Assembly (NCBI GenBank): GCA_007644065.1
Contig: VJWN01000006.1
Location: 1,178,001-1,242,000, forward strand
Direction of reading: 5' to 3'
Length of the DNA: 64,000 nucleotides
Source of the DNA: Margaritispora aquatica
Lineage: Eukaryota; Ascomycota; Leotiomycetes; Helotiales; Discinellaceae
The position numbers and the translations under genes are program-made. The notes beneath the pieces are model-generated. The model ran no database searches. It saw only the letters and a program-made list of their open reading frames with translations, and was not told the origin of the DNA. This document shows, piece by piece, positions 26,050 through 39,703 of this stretch; the stretch's first letter is position 1; each line of letters starts with the position of its first letter.

Positions 26050-28088
26050 TCAGTTTTCCTCGACCCATTGTTCAATTCGTTCGATCAGATCTGCCTTTTT
26101 CCCACTCGCGCTCAACTTCTTGGCAAAACACAGATCCTTCAATTGAGCCACTGTGTGTTTACCCAAAGTATCAGAAGCCACAAGGTTCTTTAACTCCTCA
26201 TTGCTCATCGTGTCTAGACTTGAGCCTGAGCTCTCGGCCTTGACTCTCTTCTTCTTTGGAGGCTCGATATCCTCCGAACCTCGCTTGACTGACAGCTCAC
26301 TTCGATAGGCTTGAGACTCTTCTTCGAGTATCACACCCCAATTGTGAATGTATTCACCTGCCCTCTTGCTTATTTGCTTAGCCTTGGGTACTGTCTTGTC
26401 ATCATCTTGTGCCTCTCCCTCAAGTTCATCGTCCAAGGCGAGAGCTTTGATAACTTTGTAGTTCCATTGCAAAACCGGGTTCGGATACTTCGCAGGGTTA
26501 TACACAGCTTTTGGGAGTTGCAGCTGCCGAACAATTGTCATCATGCTGTCGACAAGTGGGTCTGGTGCTCTCAGTGGCTTTGGAACTGGTGGACAATCAC
26601 GAACGTCGTCTGCGAAAGGTATTGGACAAAGCCAGAGCCCTGCAGGATTTGTCTGCAGCTTCGTAACTTCGTCGAGTCTTTCCTCAGATGGTAAGATGGC
26701 CACAATGAGAGGTGTTGCGTTGCTCCGTGGAATATACCAGGCAAGAGCCATGAGTTTATCCTTTAGCAACTTCTTCCAAAAGGAGGCGAACACTCGAGTG
26801 GATCCTACATAATGTTCTTCGGTCGGAAATATGAAGGTTGACTTTTTGACAGAGGCCCAGAAGGGCAACATCTTTTGTGGCTTGAATCCAATGACTCGGA
26901 GAACTGGAGGCCCAAAATTCTTTAGGTCCTTTATTTCACTTGGCGAGAAGATAACTTGTGAGCCACCAAAACTAAAAGCCTTTTGAACTTGATCCTGACT
27001 CGTGACTGCTACCGCATTGTCATCAGCACGAGAGGAAATACCAGTTGCAATCTGTCTCTCCTCCCCACCCATGTATAAATAGTGGCTTCGCTGAAGCTTT
27101 TGTTCTTGGATCAAGTTATACCCTTTGACCGAAATAACAAAATCTGGGCCAATCTCAAATGGTAGGTTTGAAAATAGTGTTCTTTTAGAAACCTGTTTCG
27201 AGTTTATATCAGATATGAGATTGGCCAACAACGTAATGCCATCACTATTCGATGAGCTTAGATTACTCTGAGCGACTATAGCAGCATCTTCTTCTACAGT
27301 GGGATCTCGATATATGATGTTCTACGCAAATCAGTACAGGGCACCTATGTGGGGAGTAACATACATCGTAGAACTTTGTTCGATCAAACTGGTGGTCTGG
27401 ATGTGAGATAGGGAAAAGCTCAATAGTGATGCCTAAATCATTCAAATCCTTTCCTCTGGTAGCTGCATTTTTGGCTGCTGCTTTGTTGTCGGCATGAGGA
27501 TCATCATTGTCGGTGATGATGAATAGCCGTCGAGACCCGAATGATGGAGCTGAGGTAGTGAAGATCTGATTTGCACAAAACAATAGATTGGGCATTGATA
27601 CAGGCTCAGAAGATGGCACCAGAAGGTCATCGTATTCTTCGTCTCCAGCGACGACGTCCCTCAGCAATTTCACATCCTCTGCTGATGGGATGTTCAGATT
27701 GGTCAATAGATAGCAGTGCGGATAATTCAGTGCCGCTCGACTATCTTCATCGCCATCCTGAAATTTGGATTTTTCCGTGCCGAAAAGTAAGATTCCCATC
27801 ATATCCTTTGGATTAGAAATGATTCGCTGCTGCATTATCTGATTTGCACATTCAAGTGCAGCAATGGCAGGACTGTACTTGTCGCTTTTCTTGTCCTCAG
27901 AGTCGGGAGGAAGAGTCAACATAGTCTTGCTGATGTCAATTGCAAATAGTACAGCATCTTTTTGAGATGTATATATCTACGATTGTTAGAACATGCCCAT
28001 TTTGTGGTTCATAGGCACATACGCTATCATCTTCCTCCTCGTCCTCCTTATCCTCCTCACTTTTCCATGATGGTTTGGATTCAGACAT
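26050..28088 (-). CDS. ku70: ATP-dependent DNA helicase II subunit Ku70 (non-homologous end joining)
   Basis: Ku70 pairs with Ku80 to form the ring that threads onto broken DNA ends and recruits the ligase IV complex in non-homologous end joining; it also acts at telomeres. Three exons: 28088-28023 (a very acidic start, [19 protein letters not shown]), 27976-27365 and 27321-26050, with introns of 46 and 43 bases, giving 649 residues, the usual fungal length. Exon 2 carries the von Willebrand A-like domain ([14 protein letters not shown] through [15 protein letters not shown]). Exon 3 carries the DNA-encircling beta-barrel core ([42 protein letters not shown]), a basic nuclear-signal-like KKKRVK and a C-terminal SAP DNA-binding domain ([20 protein letters not shown]). 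It diverges from ferrochelatase with 399 bases between the start codons. Confidence 0.96.
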
Positions 28089-28487
28089 GATGAATGTTAG
28101 AAGACCCTTAATTTGTTATGTCGATTCAACGAACAGTTCTGGATGGTATAAAGAGTTGAGATGAGAAGAGTTCATCGCGATGATCCAGGCAGACGCGCCT
28201 CTGAGTTCGGATTTGGCGTTTCCAAGTACGGTATCACGTGTCGCTGAGGGCTCGCAATTGACGCGATTTGATTGGATGGATTTGGAGAACGGGATTAGGG
28301 TTTCTGCTAGATCCTTGTACATTTCAAGCTCAAATGGATACCAAATGCGTATATGGTGGCTACAGCTAGAATAGTCCGAAAAGCCTCGGTGTCTACAATT
28401 CACTATCGCCAGTTTCGAAATTCCTTGGTGATGCACTCTAGTCAACAATAATACATTTCTGTCTCTTCGCTTTCACTTCTATCAAAA
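28089..28487. promoter_or_regulatory. shared promoter region of ku70 and ferrochelatase
   Basis: A 399-base gap between two divergent start codons; both promoters must lie here. No coding frame is supported. Confidence 0.6.
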
Positions 28488-29886
<1,399 letters not shown>

Positions 29887-31000
29887 TTTTTGATGATTGC
29901 ATGCATATTGCATCATAATGTACCATTGAATGGACTTGATATTGACCAGTCATTCTCATTTGCGTATTGATTCGGCTACTCCCGAAAGTCGGTAGCTGTA
30001 GAATGGTATCCCGCTGTCGAAGTGTCCCTACCGAGGAACATGCAGGCCAGAAATACAGCACGTCATCATTTGGATGGATTCTGTGTGGTCGGACACCGAG
30101 ACTGAGACATTCCTGCACAGGTACGTACCAAGGTACAACAGGAGTTCGAGCGTTGCATTTTCCACCCTGACTTTCTTGCCTCAATATATTGAATACCTCG
30201 GGATAGGATGAAGTGAACGAGCATACCTCAGACGCGTGTCATTTAGGCAGATAAATATATGCAAGATTGCATGTCTGTCAAATCGTGTGCTGTTTTGCCA
30301 ATTCCATCCAGCACAGCAGATGTATTGCCAACAAATACCACGTACTGTACAAGTCGACATGAACCATGAGATCAAGATAAGCCGAGGCGAATCGTTGAAT
30401 GCGCCTGAACTAGGGTGGAAATCCAATCGTTAACGTTTCCATCGTTCTTAAAACTGGATCTTTCACATATCGGATTATCAATCAGAAATGCTGCGTCCCA
30501 AAAGTCGCATCCTTGGGCGCATTCAAGCACCCATCTTTGGCCCTCTTTGGCCATCTTTGGACCGTTCGGGCTCGTTGATACGCTAGGATTGCCCGTTTCA
30601 TCGCCTTGAATTCTACCCATTATCATGCCATTTTACCATTTCTGACCAAGGTGCCTTGAGTGCCTTGACACCCCGGACCCGGATTTAAAACTCCAAATAC
30701 AATACCCATGTACAATTAGTTACCTTATCCACAAACCCCATCACATCACCATTCCCACCTCCAAACAAGGAAGCTGGAAGTTGACTTGATAACGACCAGA
30801 GGATTTGCTTATTGTGCCCACTAATACAACTTCATAATGTACACTCCGATATAACACTTGTTCCCTTGATCTCTGACCTGGATCGATCATACCTCAACAA
30901 ATTGTTGTGAGAGTGCAACTTGCGACGCCATATCATCTTGTTAACGCCAAACATCTTGCAGTAGCTACAGCCTGCTCGATCCCGGATAGCTCGGATAGCC
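29887..31000. other. intergenic, no gene recognised
   Basis: 3' flank of ferrochelatase followed by the promoter region of the MFS gene. A short direct repeat of CTTTGGCC-like words occurs near 30533-30562. No supported coding sequence. Confidence 0.5.
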
Positions 31001-32883
31001 ATGGATTCTACGAACAATTCAAATGACATAACGCCTCGGAGCGATGGTCAGGACACAGCAAAGCGATGGGGCGCGACAGATGCGTTAAGGAAGAACTTCC
31101 GGGTCGACAAGAAGAACGACGATGAATCTACCCCACTACTGAGCAATGGAAGCGGAAGCAGTTCTGAGGATGGCAGATCCGCAGACGTAGAATGGGAAGG
31201 ATACGCAGATTATAAAGGGCTATCAAAATGGAGGACTCCAACAGTGTGCATTCTGTCCATCTTCGATGTTCCAAGCTAATGCGAGAAGGTGTATTGGCTA
31301 CTACCTCCGTTCTTCCTCTTCACTCTAGCGGTTGGTGGGATTATGATACCAAAATTGAACATGATATTGTCTCTGGTATGCAGGGAATACTATATCGATC
31401 AGGCCTCCAAAAATCCTAACTTTGTGCTGCCAAATCTATCTGGGGGCGAGCCAGACGCATGTCGAAAACCGGATGTCCAGGCTATGGCTGCAACATTTAT
31501 GATGTACATTACCCTCATATCTGGCGCTCTGAGTGCTGTCATGTCTCCCAAACTGGGATCTCTGTCTGATCGATATGGACGTCTACGAATTTTGGTGATT
31601 GCCAGCTTTGGTGGACTTCTAGGCGAAGTGATGCTAATTTTGGCTGCTACGTTTCCAGAGACTTTCAATTACAGGTGGCTCCTCCTTGGTGCGGTGTTCG
31701 ATGGATTGGGAGGCTCTTTCATCGCTGGAATGGCACTCACACATGCCTATGCCACAGATTGCACTGCTCCACCTGATCGTGCCGTGGCTTTCGGATACTT
31801 CCATGCATGTCTCTTCTCAGGTATCGCAGTTGGACCTTTGGTTGCCGCTGCATTAGTTCAATGGACTGACTCCCTCGTTGTACCTTTCTACTTCGCTTTG
31901 GTTATCCATATATCCTTCATCAGCTTTGTGTTGGGAGTCATTCCGGAGTCTCTCTCCAAAAAGAAGCAAAATGACGCACGTGAGAAGTATGAAGTTGAAA
32001 CAAAGGCTTTGCTTGAAGGAGGACATTCCAAGCATTTCGTTTTCTTCACAAGAAGCGCTAATATATTCGCACCACTCAAGGTGCTGTACCCTACTGGACC
32101 TGGAAGCTCAAAAAGCCTTCGAATCAATCTCATCCTGCTGTCAGCTGTCGATACCATCATCTTCGGTGTTGCAATGGGAGCCATAGCCGTCGTGGTGCTT
32201 TACCTCGGAGCCCAGTTCGGGTGGAAGACTCCAGAAATCAGCGTCTTCACCTCCATTGTGAATACCTTCAGAGTCAGTACACTCGTGGTCATCTTGCCTC
32301 TTTTGAACTACTTTATCCGTACTCGTCCATCCAACAAGCAACGACGTGAATCGGGTGTCGCAATCGCTCAGCCAAACTCTGGTTCAGATAATTTGGATCT
32401 GGCTGTCGTGCGTGTAGCTGTTTTCTTCGAGATTCTGGGGTATATTGGCTACACAGTCGCTCGAACAGGGCCATTGTTCTTGCTTGCGGCTATTGTGAAT
32501 TCATTTGGCGGCATCGGATCTCCAACCTTGCAGAGCGCTCTCACCAAGCATGTCCCTCACGACCAGGTTGGTGCTTTGCTTGGTGCTACTGGATTGTTGC
32601 ATGCCCTGGCAAGGATTGTAGCTCCACTCGTGTTCAACCTTATTTATGCTGGCACCGTGGCTACCTTCCCACAGGCTGTGTTTGTGGTATTAGTGGCTTG
32701 CTTTGTGCTGGCTTTTCTCTTCAGTTGGTTTATTAGACCACATAGTAAGTCAACCATACTCTTAGATGGACATCATGCTGATATCAAGTAGTTTACCTCG
32801 AAGACCCAGTCACCGAAGATACAAGGACGGAGGTCACCACCGATCCAGATCTTTTGGTTGATGAAGAAATCATCGCTACCTGA
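31001..32883 (+). CDS. major facilitator superfamily transporter (DHA1/TCR-like)
   Basis: Three exons: 31001-31243, 31289-32744 and 32792-32883, giving 596 residues. The first intron acceptor could also lie three bases upstream, adding one Lys. About 80 cytosolic residues rich in Ser, Asp and Asn (including ESTPLLSNGSGSS) precede the first helix, VYWLLPPFFLFTLAVGG. The MFS loop 2-3 motif is clear (GSLSDRYGRLRILV). Twelve helices can be counted in two groups of six, with a long central loop around SKKKQNDAREKYEVE. The last intron (32745-32791, GTAAGT...GTAG) replaces a spurious tail with a short acidic C-terminus (IYLEDPVTEDTR). The family exports drugs or small metabolites or imports solutes by proton coupling; the substrate cannot be read from the sequence. 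There is no cluster context suggesting a dedicated partner. Confidence 0.88.
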
Positions 32884-33467
32884 TCCTTTGTAAATAAGGT
32901 AGCAATATTTTGAGTAATTTTCCTTTCTCACTTGACTTCTATACATACTGTAGCACCTGTGAGCGTTTGCCAGAACACACTGGGCTTTGATATTGGCGTT
33001 TGGGTACTGGTATCACCATTGATGGGAGAGCGTTGAATTTTCGGCGTTTTGAGGGGTTAGAGTTTTAGAGCATGCCTGCACAGGTGTTTTGAGCTGGCCA
33101 GCGAGCGATGTTGTGTTGCTGCAGCTATTATGCGTAATTCTCGTCATTCTTGTTATTATTGGAGGAGAGGAGAGCATGTACCTAGTTACTGATACTGTAA
33201 GTACACGAATGAGTAGAGAGCATCTCAACCAGTTTTTGTCTCTTTGTTTGATCTTACTTGTATTTGTATGTATCATTCTGTTTTGCTTCGTTTTAGACGA
33301 GTACAATTTCCAAGTTGACTTTACTTAATTTACACCATTTCACTACTTCCAAGGTTTAATTGAGTCCACTAGCCTCGCCAAGCATTCGCTACACTTTCTC
33401 TCTCCTCATCCACCACAGCACAGGTTGAGTATCAATCGTCTCCTTCTTGCTCTTGCTCTTCTCTGCA
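32884..33467. other. converging 3' flanks
   Basis: Sequence between the MFS stop and the stop of the minus-strand Ser/Thr-rich gene. Only 3' untranslated sequence is expected here. Confidence 0.5.
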
Positions 33468-34130
33468 CTACCCCCTCTTTCGTTCCGTCTTTGGCGTCGG
33501 TCTCGACGGACCAGTTGTAGCTATCGCTATAGCTATAACAGCATCAACTAGCGGAGTCCTCCTTGCACCGCTACCACTACCAAGACCACTTCTACTTCCA
33601 CTTTCACTTTTGCTCCCACTCCCCTTCCCACCACTCCCACCAGCAGCAGCACCAACACGTCTCAAATCTCTCAACTCGACCCCCTCCCTCCCCTCCCTCT
33701 CACCAGCATGCCGCTCAGTCCACCGTCGCCGGAAAACCCACCGCTCCACCCACCCCTGCTGACAGCCCCAGGTAAGCAGGAACGAAGCCAGCCACACGCT
33801 GCCGATGAGGAGCGGTAAAGACCACGAGGTCCGGTTGCTGGGCGCTTCGAAATCTGTCCATTTTGCGGGCGTGGAGGGCGTGGCGACGGCTATTTGCTGG
33901 GTTAGTGAGAGGTGTGTGTAGTCCCAGGGAGGATGAAGATGAGGAGATGGTGGGTTGGCTGGCGGTGGCTGAGAGTGCGTCGTTGGTGTTGATGTGATTT
34001 TTGATGTGGTTGAGAATGAAGTGGATGTTGTTAAGCTTGAGGCAGAAGTGGTTAGAAGGAAGACCGTAAACATGGTCGCAGGCGCGAGCAGCGAGATTCG
34101 CGGTTGTGAATGCGAAGAGAGCTGCATCAT
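33468..34130 (-). CDS. Ser/Thr-rich single-pass membrane protein, hypothetical
   Basis: An intronless frame of 220 residues from the ATG ending at 34130. It opens with a hydrophobic stretch (ISLLAPATMFTVFLLTTSAS) that could be a signal peptide, followed by a Thr/Ser/Pro-rich stretch typical of O-glycosylated fungal surface proteins. One membrane helix follows (WSLPLLIGSVWLASFLLTW), then a basic tail (RWVFRRRWTERHAGERE) and a Gly/Ser low-complexity region. I do not recognise a domain. The architecture fits a small surface sensor-like or cell-wall-associated protein, but low-complexity frames can also arise by chance, so I am cautious. Confidence 0.5.
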   Translation of the reverse strand: MMQLSSHSQPRISLLAPATMFTVFLLTTSASSLTTSTSFSTTSKITSTPTTHSQPPPANPPSPHLHPPWDYTHLSLTQQIAVATPSTPAKWTDFEAPSNRTSWSLPLLIGSVWLASFLLTWGCQQGWVERWVFRRRWTERHAGEREGREGVELRDLRRVGAAAGGSGGKGSGSKSESGSRSGLGSGSGARRTPLVDAVIAIAIATTGPSRPTPKTERKRG

Positions 34131-34809
34131 TGACTGCGTTGTTGTTCGTGGGTGTTGCGTGGGACCTCTCTGTGTGTTTCGAGGTGTGGTTTGGTCATAC
34201 AGTGCGGTGGATTTTCTTGAGTCGGTTTCTTTTGAGGGATGCGGTTCTTTGTTCGAGGAAGTGAAAGGGCGGGAGATGGTGCGCACTTTGTTTGTTTTGT
34301 TATTGAATTCTCAAGTTGTGCGATGCTTAAGGAGAGAGTGGTTCGAAAGCAAGTCAAGGCTAATAATTCTCGAAGTTTTGAGATCGCGAACGGAGATCTG
34401 CTGCTATGATTTGGGGCTGTGGGTAGTTAGATGCTTGACGAGTTGTGAATCATGGCAGTAATGGCAAGGCTGGTCTTACGTTAGTCTGTCCTCGAGATAT
34501 TCCGGGAAATGACTGACTTCTGTTGAAGATCTGGGATCTGGGAGGAACTTCAAGAGTTGATGGTGCTGTATTGGGACGATGGATTGATTGGGTACGTACC
34601 TAAGAACTAGTTGTGGGGCAGCATAAGCGAGCGAGCCTCCTAAGCACAATGGGGGAGGCATTCAGTTCGCAGCCCGGTGGACTGCGCGAAATCGAATCAG
34701 GTGCCAAAAATATCTCCCAGATAACAGTCACAAGTTCTGCTACTTTTAACTTGTTAATTCTTTGCTCTACATAATTACAATCTCATTATTCTATCCTACT
34801 TCTTCCATC
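34131..34809. other. divergent upstream region
   Basis: Lies between the start of the minus-strand Ser/Thr-rich gene and the start of copy B. The region is not obviously coding. Confidence 0.45.
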
Positions 34810-36787
34810 ATGACGCAAGCCAGATATCGATTGCCGCAGAGGCATGAAACTGTCATGGACGTTACCACCGCAAGGGTGTTCGTTGCGGTGTACGATTTTC
34901 TCAATGATCGAACTTTGAGGATTCTTACACAGCCTGGCATGATGCGCAGACGCGGTCGCGTTAGTGCTGCACAAGTTGACGCTTTCGAGGAGTTCAAGAG
35001 CAGAGTCCAGTCTGAATACAATAATTACAGAAGCAGAATTGGCTATCTGGCGCACTCGAGGGTGTGGGATATTGTGCTACCGTTCTTTAACGCTGGCTGG
35101 TTCGAACAAGAATCAGCAGCGCGAAACAAGGCTCTAGAGGATATGAGATCGGTTGTAGCTTCGAATGATCCTGGTAGACTCACCTCAGACAGCTTTGATC
35201 CGCAAGGTCCATTCTATGATGAAGACAGCAACGCTGGAAACTTGAGCACTGGTGGTGATTCTTCCCAAGCGTCATATAACGTATTTCTTACTGATCCGTT
35301 TTGCAGATTGTCCAAACAAAAGAGGGTTGTCCCCACACCAGCTACTTCAGCAGGGATTGACTTCCAAGCAATATGTGAGATTACACGGTACTGCTGTCAA
35401 TCTGAGAACTTTGGGTGCTGCGACGGAATAAGTAAGATTTGACAACAAACAAATTTCAACAAGTCTGCCCAGCACCTTAATCGGAGAATGCAAAATTGTA
35501 GGTTCATTCCTCTACATGAGCTCAAGAATGAAAGGTAGAGCGAAAGGTTAACGTGTATTACACATAGTCCAAGCCTACAGATCAGTTTCAAGTCATTGCA
35601 AAACCTCCTTCAGCCAATCCTCTGACCGACTACTTGGCGCATAATAATCTGGGCAGCATGATGAATAATCTGCAAGCGCTTGAACGAGAGCCTAGATATG
35701 ATACATATCTTCCTGGATATATGCAAGAGGATTTGCTCACAGAGTGGGTCACTAGAATCAAGATGGTCATGTTTAAATATCTTAGCGACAACGCTTCGGA
35801 CGAGCCCTCCAAGTTTGGATGGATGCGACCAAGAAATATTGAATTACACAACTGTCGTGAGATCATACAAAGCCGTAAGTTATGCAACTCTTCATCTATG
35901 TGAGAACGGCGAATCTACTTGCTAACTCTCGCTAGTTATAATCTTGGGCATCATTCCAGCTTTCGATGGATCCGTGATGGATGCTTTGAAGCATACAGTA
36001 CGAATTCGGCATATCTATGTCATAACACCCCAACCATTGCTTTCAGCAGATTCGAAAAAATCATAAAGGTTGGAAAGGTTCTGGCATATGCTTTCGGCAG
36101 GCCATCCGATGCGATGTGGTTTACAGGGCTGGGTGACGTGCTTCCGGCCATGAAGTCGTACGTAGATCACCTGAAAGCAGTGAATGAGGCCCACAAGAGA
36201 TTGAAGCACATAGACTTGCAGCTGCCTATGACTTCGTCCATCCTCTACAGCGAAATAATCCTGAGGTGACGTGGGCTGTAAGTACTGCCTTCTCTGCTAC
36301 AGATTGTTTAACTGAAGGTTGGTAGATAAACGCTGATATGGATCGCTTCTTCAATGGTATCAAGAAGCCTGACTATGAATTCGGATTCATGCAAAGGAAT
36401 TCGAGTCCCATTCACGCCACTCCGGACATGCATCTTGATTTCAACTCATCGGTTAACGACATTGAAGATCGCGCGAATCATGGAGTTGCCATGGAAAACG
36501 AGATCGGAGGAATCGGTTCAGTTGAATCAAAAATAGGTCCAATAGCCAGTGATGCTGTCTTGACTTGTGCAGAACCGCCTGTCCAAGCTTGGGCTGCAGG
36601 TCGTTTGGACTCCTTGATATCTGGGGGGTCAATCCCATCAGACATCCTCGTTGACCAAGAACTAAATGTATTATTGGCATTTGGCCTTATAGAAAAATCC
36701 TCTCGTGATTACTGGTTCGTGGACTACGCCACGACTCAGTTCATGGAAATTAGTAAGGAGCAACGCATTACTGGCTCAGCAGTATGA
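34810..36787 (+). pseudogene. copy B of the unrecognised gene family, two frame breaks
   Basis: Relative of copy A at 18545-20215. The first exon (34810-35431, from MTQARYRLPQRHE) is clean: helical and Arg-rich, with HSRVWDIVLPFFNAGWFEQE matching the corresponding part of A. Intron 1 (35432-35580) and intron 2 (35875-35935) are both phase 1 and sit at the same codons as in A. Exon 2 carries LQALEREPRYDTYLPGYMQ and NCREIIQS. Exon 3 (35936-36277) changes frame twice. It starts in the frame of SVMDALKHTVRIRHI, moves to CHNTPTIAFSRFEKI...MWFTGLGDVLPAMKSYVDHLK, and finally to RLAAAYDFVHPLQRNNPEVTWA, which joins in phase across a 48-base intron to the last exon (36326-36787). All three frames match A, so one- or two-base indels are more likely than hidden introns. 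The final exon is acidic and not shared with A. Confidence 0.6.
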
Positions 36788-37492
36788 TGGAGGTCGAAGA
36801 TGTTGTGTGTTCTAAGAAGGATTATGTACTTGTATTTGTACGAACCACAAAGGTACCACATGCTGCGATAAGCGTCCAGGACACATCGTAGGCTCTTCTA
36901 GGTTGAAGAATTGCAAGGGATGGTGGGCACAAAAAAGACAAACAATTCCAGTGTCCTTCTCTACGTCCACGAGACAGGTATAGTCAAGGTCAGAATACTC
37001 GGTGACACGACCTTCTACTCGAAATGTTACGACGAGCATAAGGATTAAGGTTGAAAATCAGATTCTTAGGGAAGTGTGGTTATCTAGTTTCAACCCTGTA
37101 CCTTTCTAGAGCGCAAGTATATCTCTTTTATCATCAATACCTTGCTTCTGTTGCCGAATAGCAAGGCTGACCCCTCATCGAAAAATAAATTCCTCAGCGC
37201 GTGTCTGGGGGACCGTTGACTATAAGTAATCAATTGAGCCGAAATTCGGCAACAAAACCGGGGTGAACATAGAAGACCTGAAGGGGCATTGTTGGTGTAA
37301 TGGGTAAGCTGATGTATCGGCGATTTGGGTTGCCATAATAGAAAGGAGTCGAATATGTAGAGTCCTGAAATGGTCTGCTTAAAAAAGCAGACTGTATCAG
37401 TTAGACCTACACGATAATCCCCCAGTCAAAAATACAACCTTGTAAGAACAATTGCTTCCCCTAGCGCTTAATCATTAATCTTTAGACATATA
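36788..37492. other. intergenic, no gene recognised
   Basis: 3' flank of copy B and of the dead phosphotransferase-like gene, which converge here. Nothing else seen. Confidence 0.5.
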
Positions 37493-38416
37493 TTACATTT
37501 GAAAATAGCTTTTTTTGGTCCTCTTTTTCTTTTGTTGAGACTCATATATAAGCTCCATATATTTCAGAAGCGCAGCCTGCGATTCTGATCTTGGTACCAT
37601 AACTGTCATATGCTCTTTCAACAATATGTAGAATGAAGCATGTTGGTTTCCGTTTCCTAGGTATGTATCTTGCAAGCTCAACTCGTATGACGCCGAGTAA
37701 AATCCCGCAAGCTCCCAGTCAATGATACCAGTAGAATGATACTCTGATCGACCGCTGGCGGAGACTTTTGCTCGTAGAATGAGGTTTCGTGGGTTGAGAT
37801 AATTGTGGTAAAGCACAGCCTCTGTCGGCCATTGTTCAATATGAGAACCATGAATGACTACCAAACCAAGCTGCTGAAAGGCAGAGTGGATATTGAAGCC
37901 TTGCGAGTCAATGATGGACTCCAAGAAACAAAATTCTTTCCCGATCTTCTTGAGACTCTCTTTGACTTCCTCGTCACTTGCTCGAATGGAGTGGAGTTTG
38001 CCAACGGCTCCAACAAGCTCATGGACAGTAGAAATCTGCTCTCCAGGACGAAGCTCCTCCCAAACATCTTCAAGAAGATGCCCTTCCACAAATTCTGTCA
38101 CCACCGAAAAATGGAATGCCCTCCAATGTGATTTATGTGCTTTTCCCAGTAAGAGTGTCTTTGGCACGATTTCTGGAATGATGGTCACAGCGAGTTGTTG
38201 CATAGCAGCGACAGTTGAAAACGAATTAACTTCTCCATCCTCGGCTTCTATCCAGATCACGCACACTGGCTGATGGATCTTCAGATCTGCTGGGAATTCG
38301 GCCTTGAAAACGCATTTTTTCTAGTCTTGCAAAAATATTTTGATGATGTCTGGTTGGTTGTTAGGGAATATCTATTTGAGAAGGGCATTGTCTGGGGTGA
38401 CATTGCGGTTTGACAT
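37493..38416 (-). pseudogene. aminoglycoside-phosphotransferase-like (APH fold) gene, inactivated
   Basis: From a plausible ATG ending at 38416 (MSNRNVTPDNALLK) one frame runs to 37493 but contains TAG at codons 15 and 32. Both could come from CAG by C-to-T change at CpA, the signature of repeat-induced point mutation. The rest keeps the APH/choline-kinase-like layout: an N-lobe segment PVCVIWIEAEDGEVNSFS, a hinge-like FHFSVVTEFVEGHLLEDVW, the catalytic loop and then GIIDWELAGFYSASYE (the DxD-like Mg2+ region). In the catalytic loop the usual H-x-D-L-x-P-R-N reads HNYLNPRN, so the catalytic base Asp is Tyr (GAT to TAT would do it). The C-terminus is a Lys-rich tail. Even without the stops this would be a pseudokinase. 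If translation began at the codon ending 38266, most of the N-lobe would be missing. Confidence 0.7.
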
Positions 38417-39385
38417 GATGAATGGATGTTGAAATCTCTTTCAGAGCCGGATGAGCTATACTGATGGGCATGGAAGATTGAAGTCTTTTCTCACAACAAA
38501 GCTAAGAATCTGAGCCAGTGAGCATTCCTACTCTTTGTTGTTTCTCGGCAAAGTTTCTACACTTTCTTAAGCGAGGACTTGTCATAGTGCACTTTCTTCA
38601 AGGGTAAGCAGGTAAAGGAATGTCATTGCGCTATATGCTCTGTCTTACAGTATGAGATGATGATAATGATGCCTAGGCCTTCACATGTTTCTTTGTTTGC
38701 AGTAATTATAGTAATGACTGTCGAAAGCACATTAACAACTACCCAAAAATAGGTGTCGTCACCACAATATTCCATTCGGCGCTCTGCGATTGCTGCGGCT
38801 TCCTCTCAAAATCTCCCCCGAACCATATCCTTTCTATCGGTAATAAATCTTGGTACTTACAGAAATAATGTATCGGTTTCGAGAAATTTCTATATTTTGG
38901 CCCCAAGAAATGAAGAAAGCTTACAATCAGACTTAGTTAGAGTTGCATGTGCAAATTTGGTCGGGCCACAGAACCGCTTTTCACGTCTTCTACATTTGTT
39001 GCCATTAATCTGCTAAGTAGGTAAGATAACCTTGCATGAGACTGCGGCCATGGCTGCGACTCGAGTGTGTATCACAATTGAAGTTTGAGGATTGGGGTTC
39101 CTTAATTTGTGTTGTCAGTTTAACGACGATACATTTGAGAAAAGGTCTGTTGTCAGAGATAGAAAACTCAAGTAATAGGGGATGATACTGTTTAAATATC
39201 TGAAAGATCTCAACGAGTTCTTGGACCAATAAAGCCCCGATTAGAGATACCTACATCCGAAGGAGCTGTGACCTCAATTAGCAGGTATAGCACTCGCAAA
39301 ACTAGGACCTACGATGTTCAAATCTTTATTGATTAGCTGGCAAACCAAGGATCCAGCATCGCCGCATTTTTGCTGTCATTTCTAG
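38417..39385. other. upstream exons of the next gene not resolved
   Basis: The exon beginning at 39386 needs upstream exons. A GTAAGA donor at about 39020 and an open stretch at 38753-39016 are candidates, but I could not build a consistent chain. Nothing else recognised. Confidence 0.3.
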
Positions 39386-39703
39386 AAAAAGAAATTCGCT
39401 TCAAAAGTCTTCCATGAAGCAGGCAGGCTGCCAACTTTCGGAAATTTCGAAGTCGCTAATAAATGCAGCACCACATCTGCGACCATAACACGCAACCTGC
39501 AAATTCTTCCACCATTTTGCAAAGCTCACTTTGACAGAACGGAAGAACTTCACGACCTTGAATATTTTGACCGTCTCGGCTTATCACATCTTGATCTTTG
39601 CAAAAGTGACATTCTTTGTATTGCTACACTAGTAAGTCTAGCCTATGGTACAGACCGAAAGAGTATATCCTAATGCTCTCCTCAGATTCTCACCAATTTT
39701 TGA
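39386..39703 (+). CDS. 3' end of an unrecognised small-exon gene
   Basis: An exon of exactly 82 codons (39386-39631) lies between a pyrimidine-rich acceptor (TTTCTAG) and a consensus donor (GTAAGT). It reads in part FASKVFHEAGRLPTFGNFEV, then LPPFCKAHFDRTEELHDLEY and LGLSHLDLCKSDILCIATL. A 54-base intron (39632-39685) with a CTAAT branch site and CTCAG acceptor leads to a last exon ILTNF followed by TGA. The exon has no ATG near its start, so simple ORF searches miss it. Composition looks coding (acidic and basic residues in alternation, no low complexity). I do not recognise a family. The upstream exons are not resolved, so the gene may equally be a remnant in this decayed region. Confidence 0.4.
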
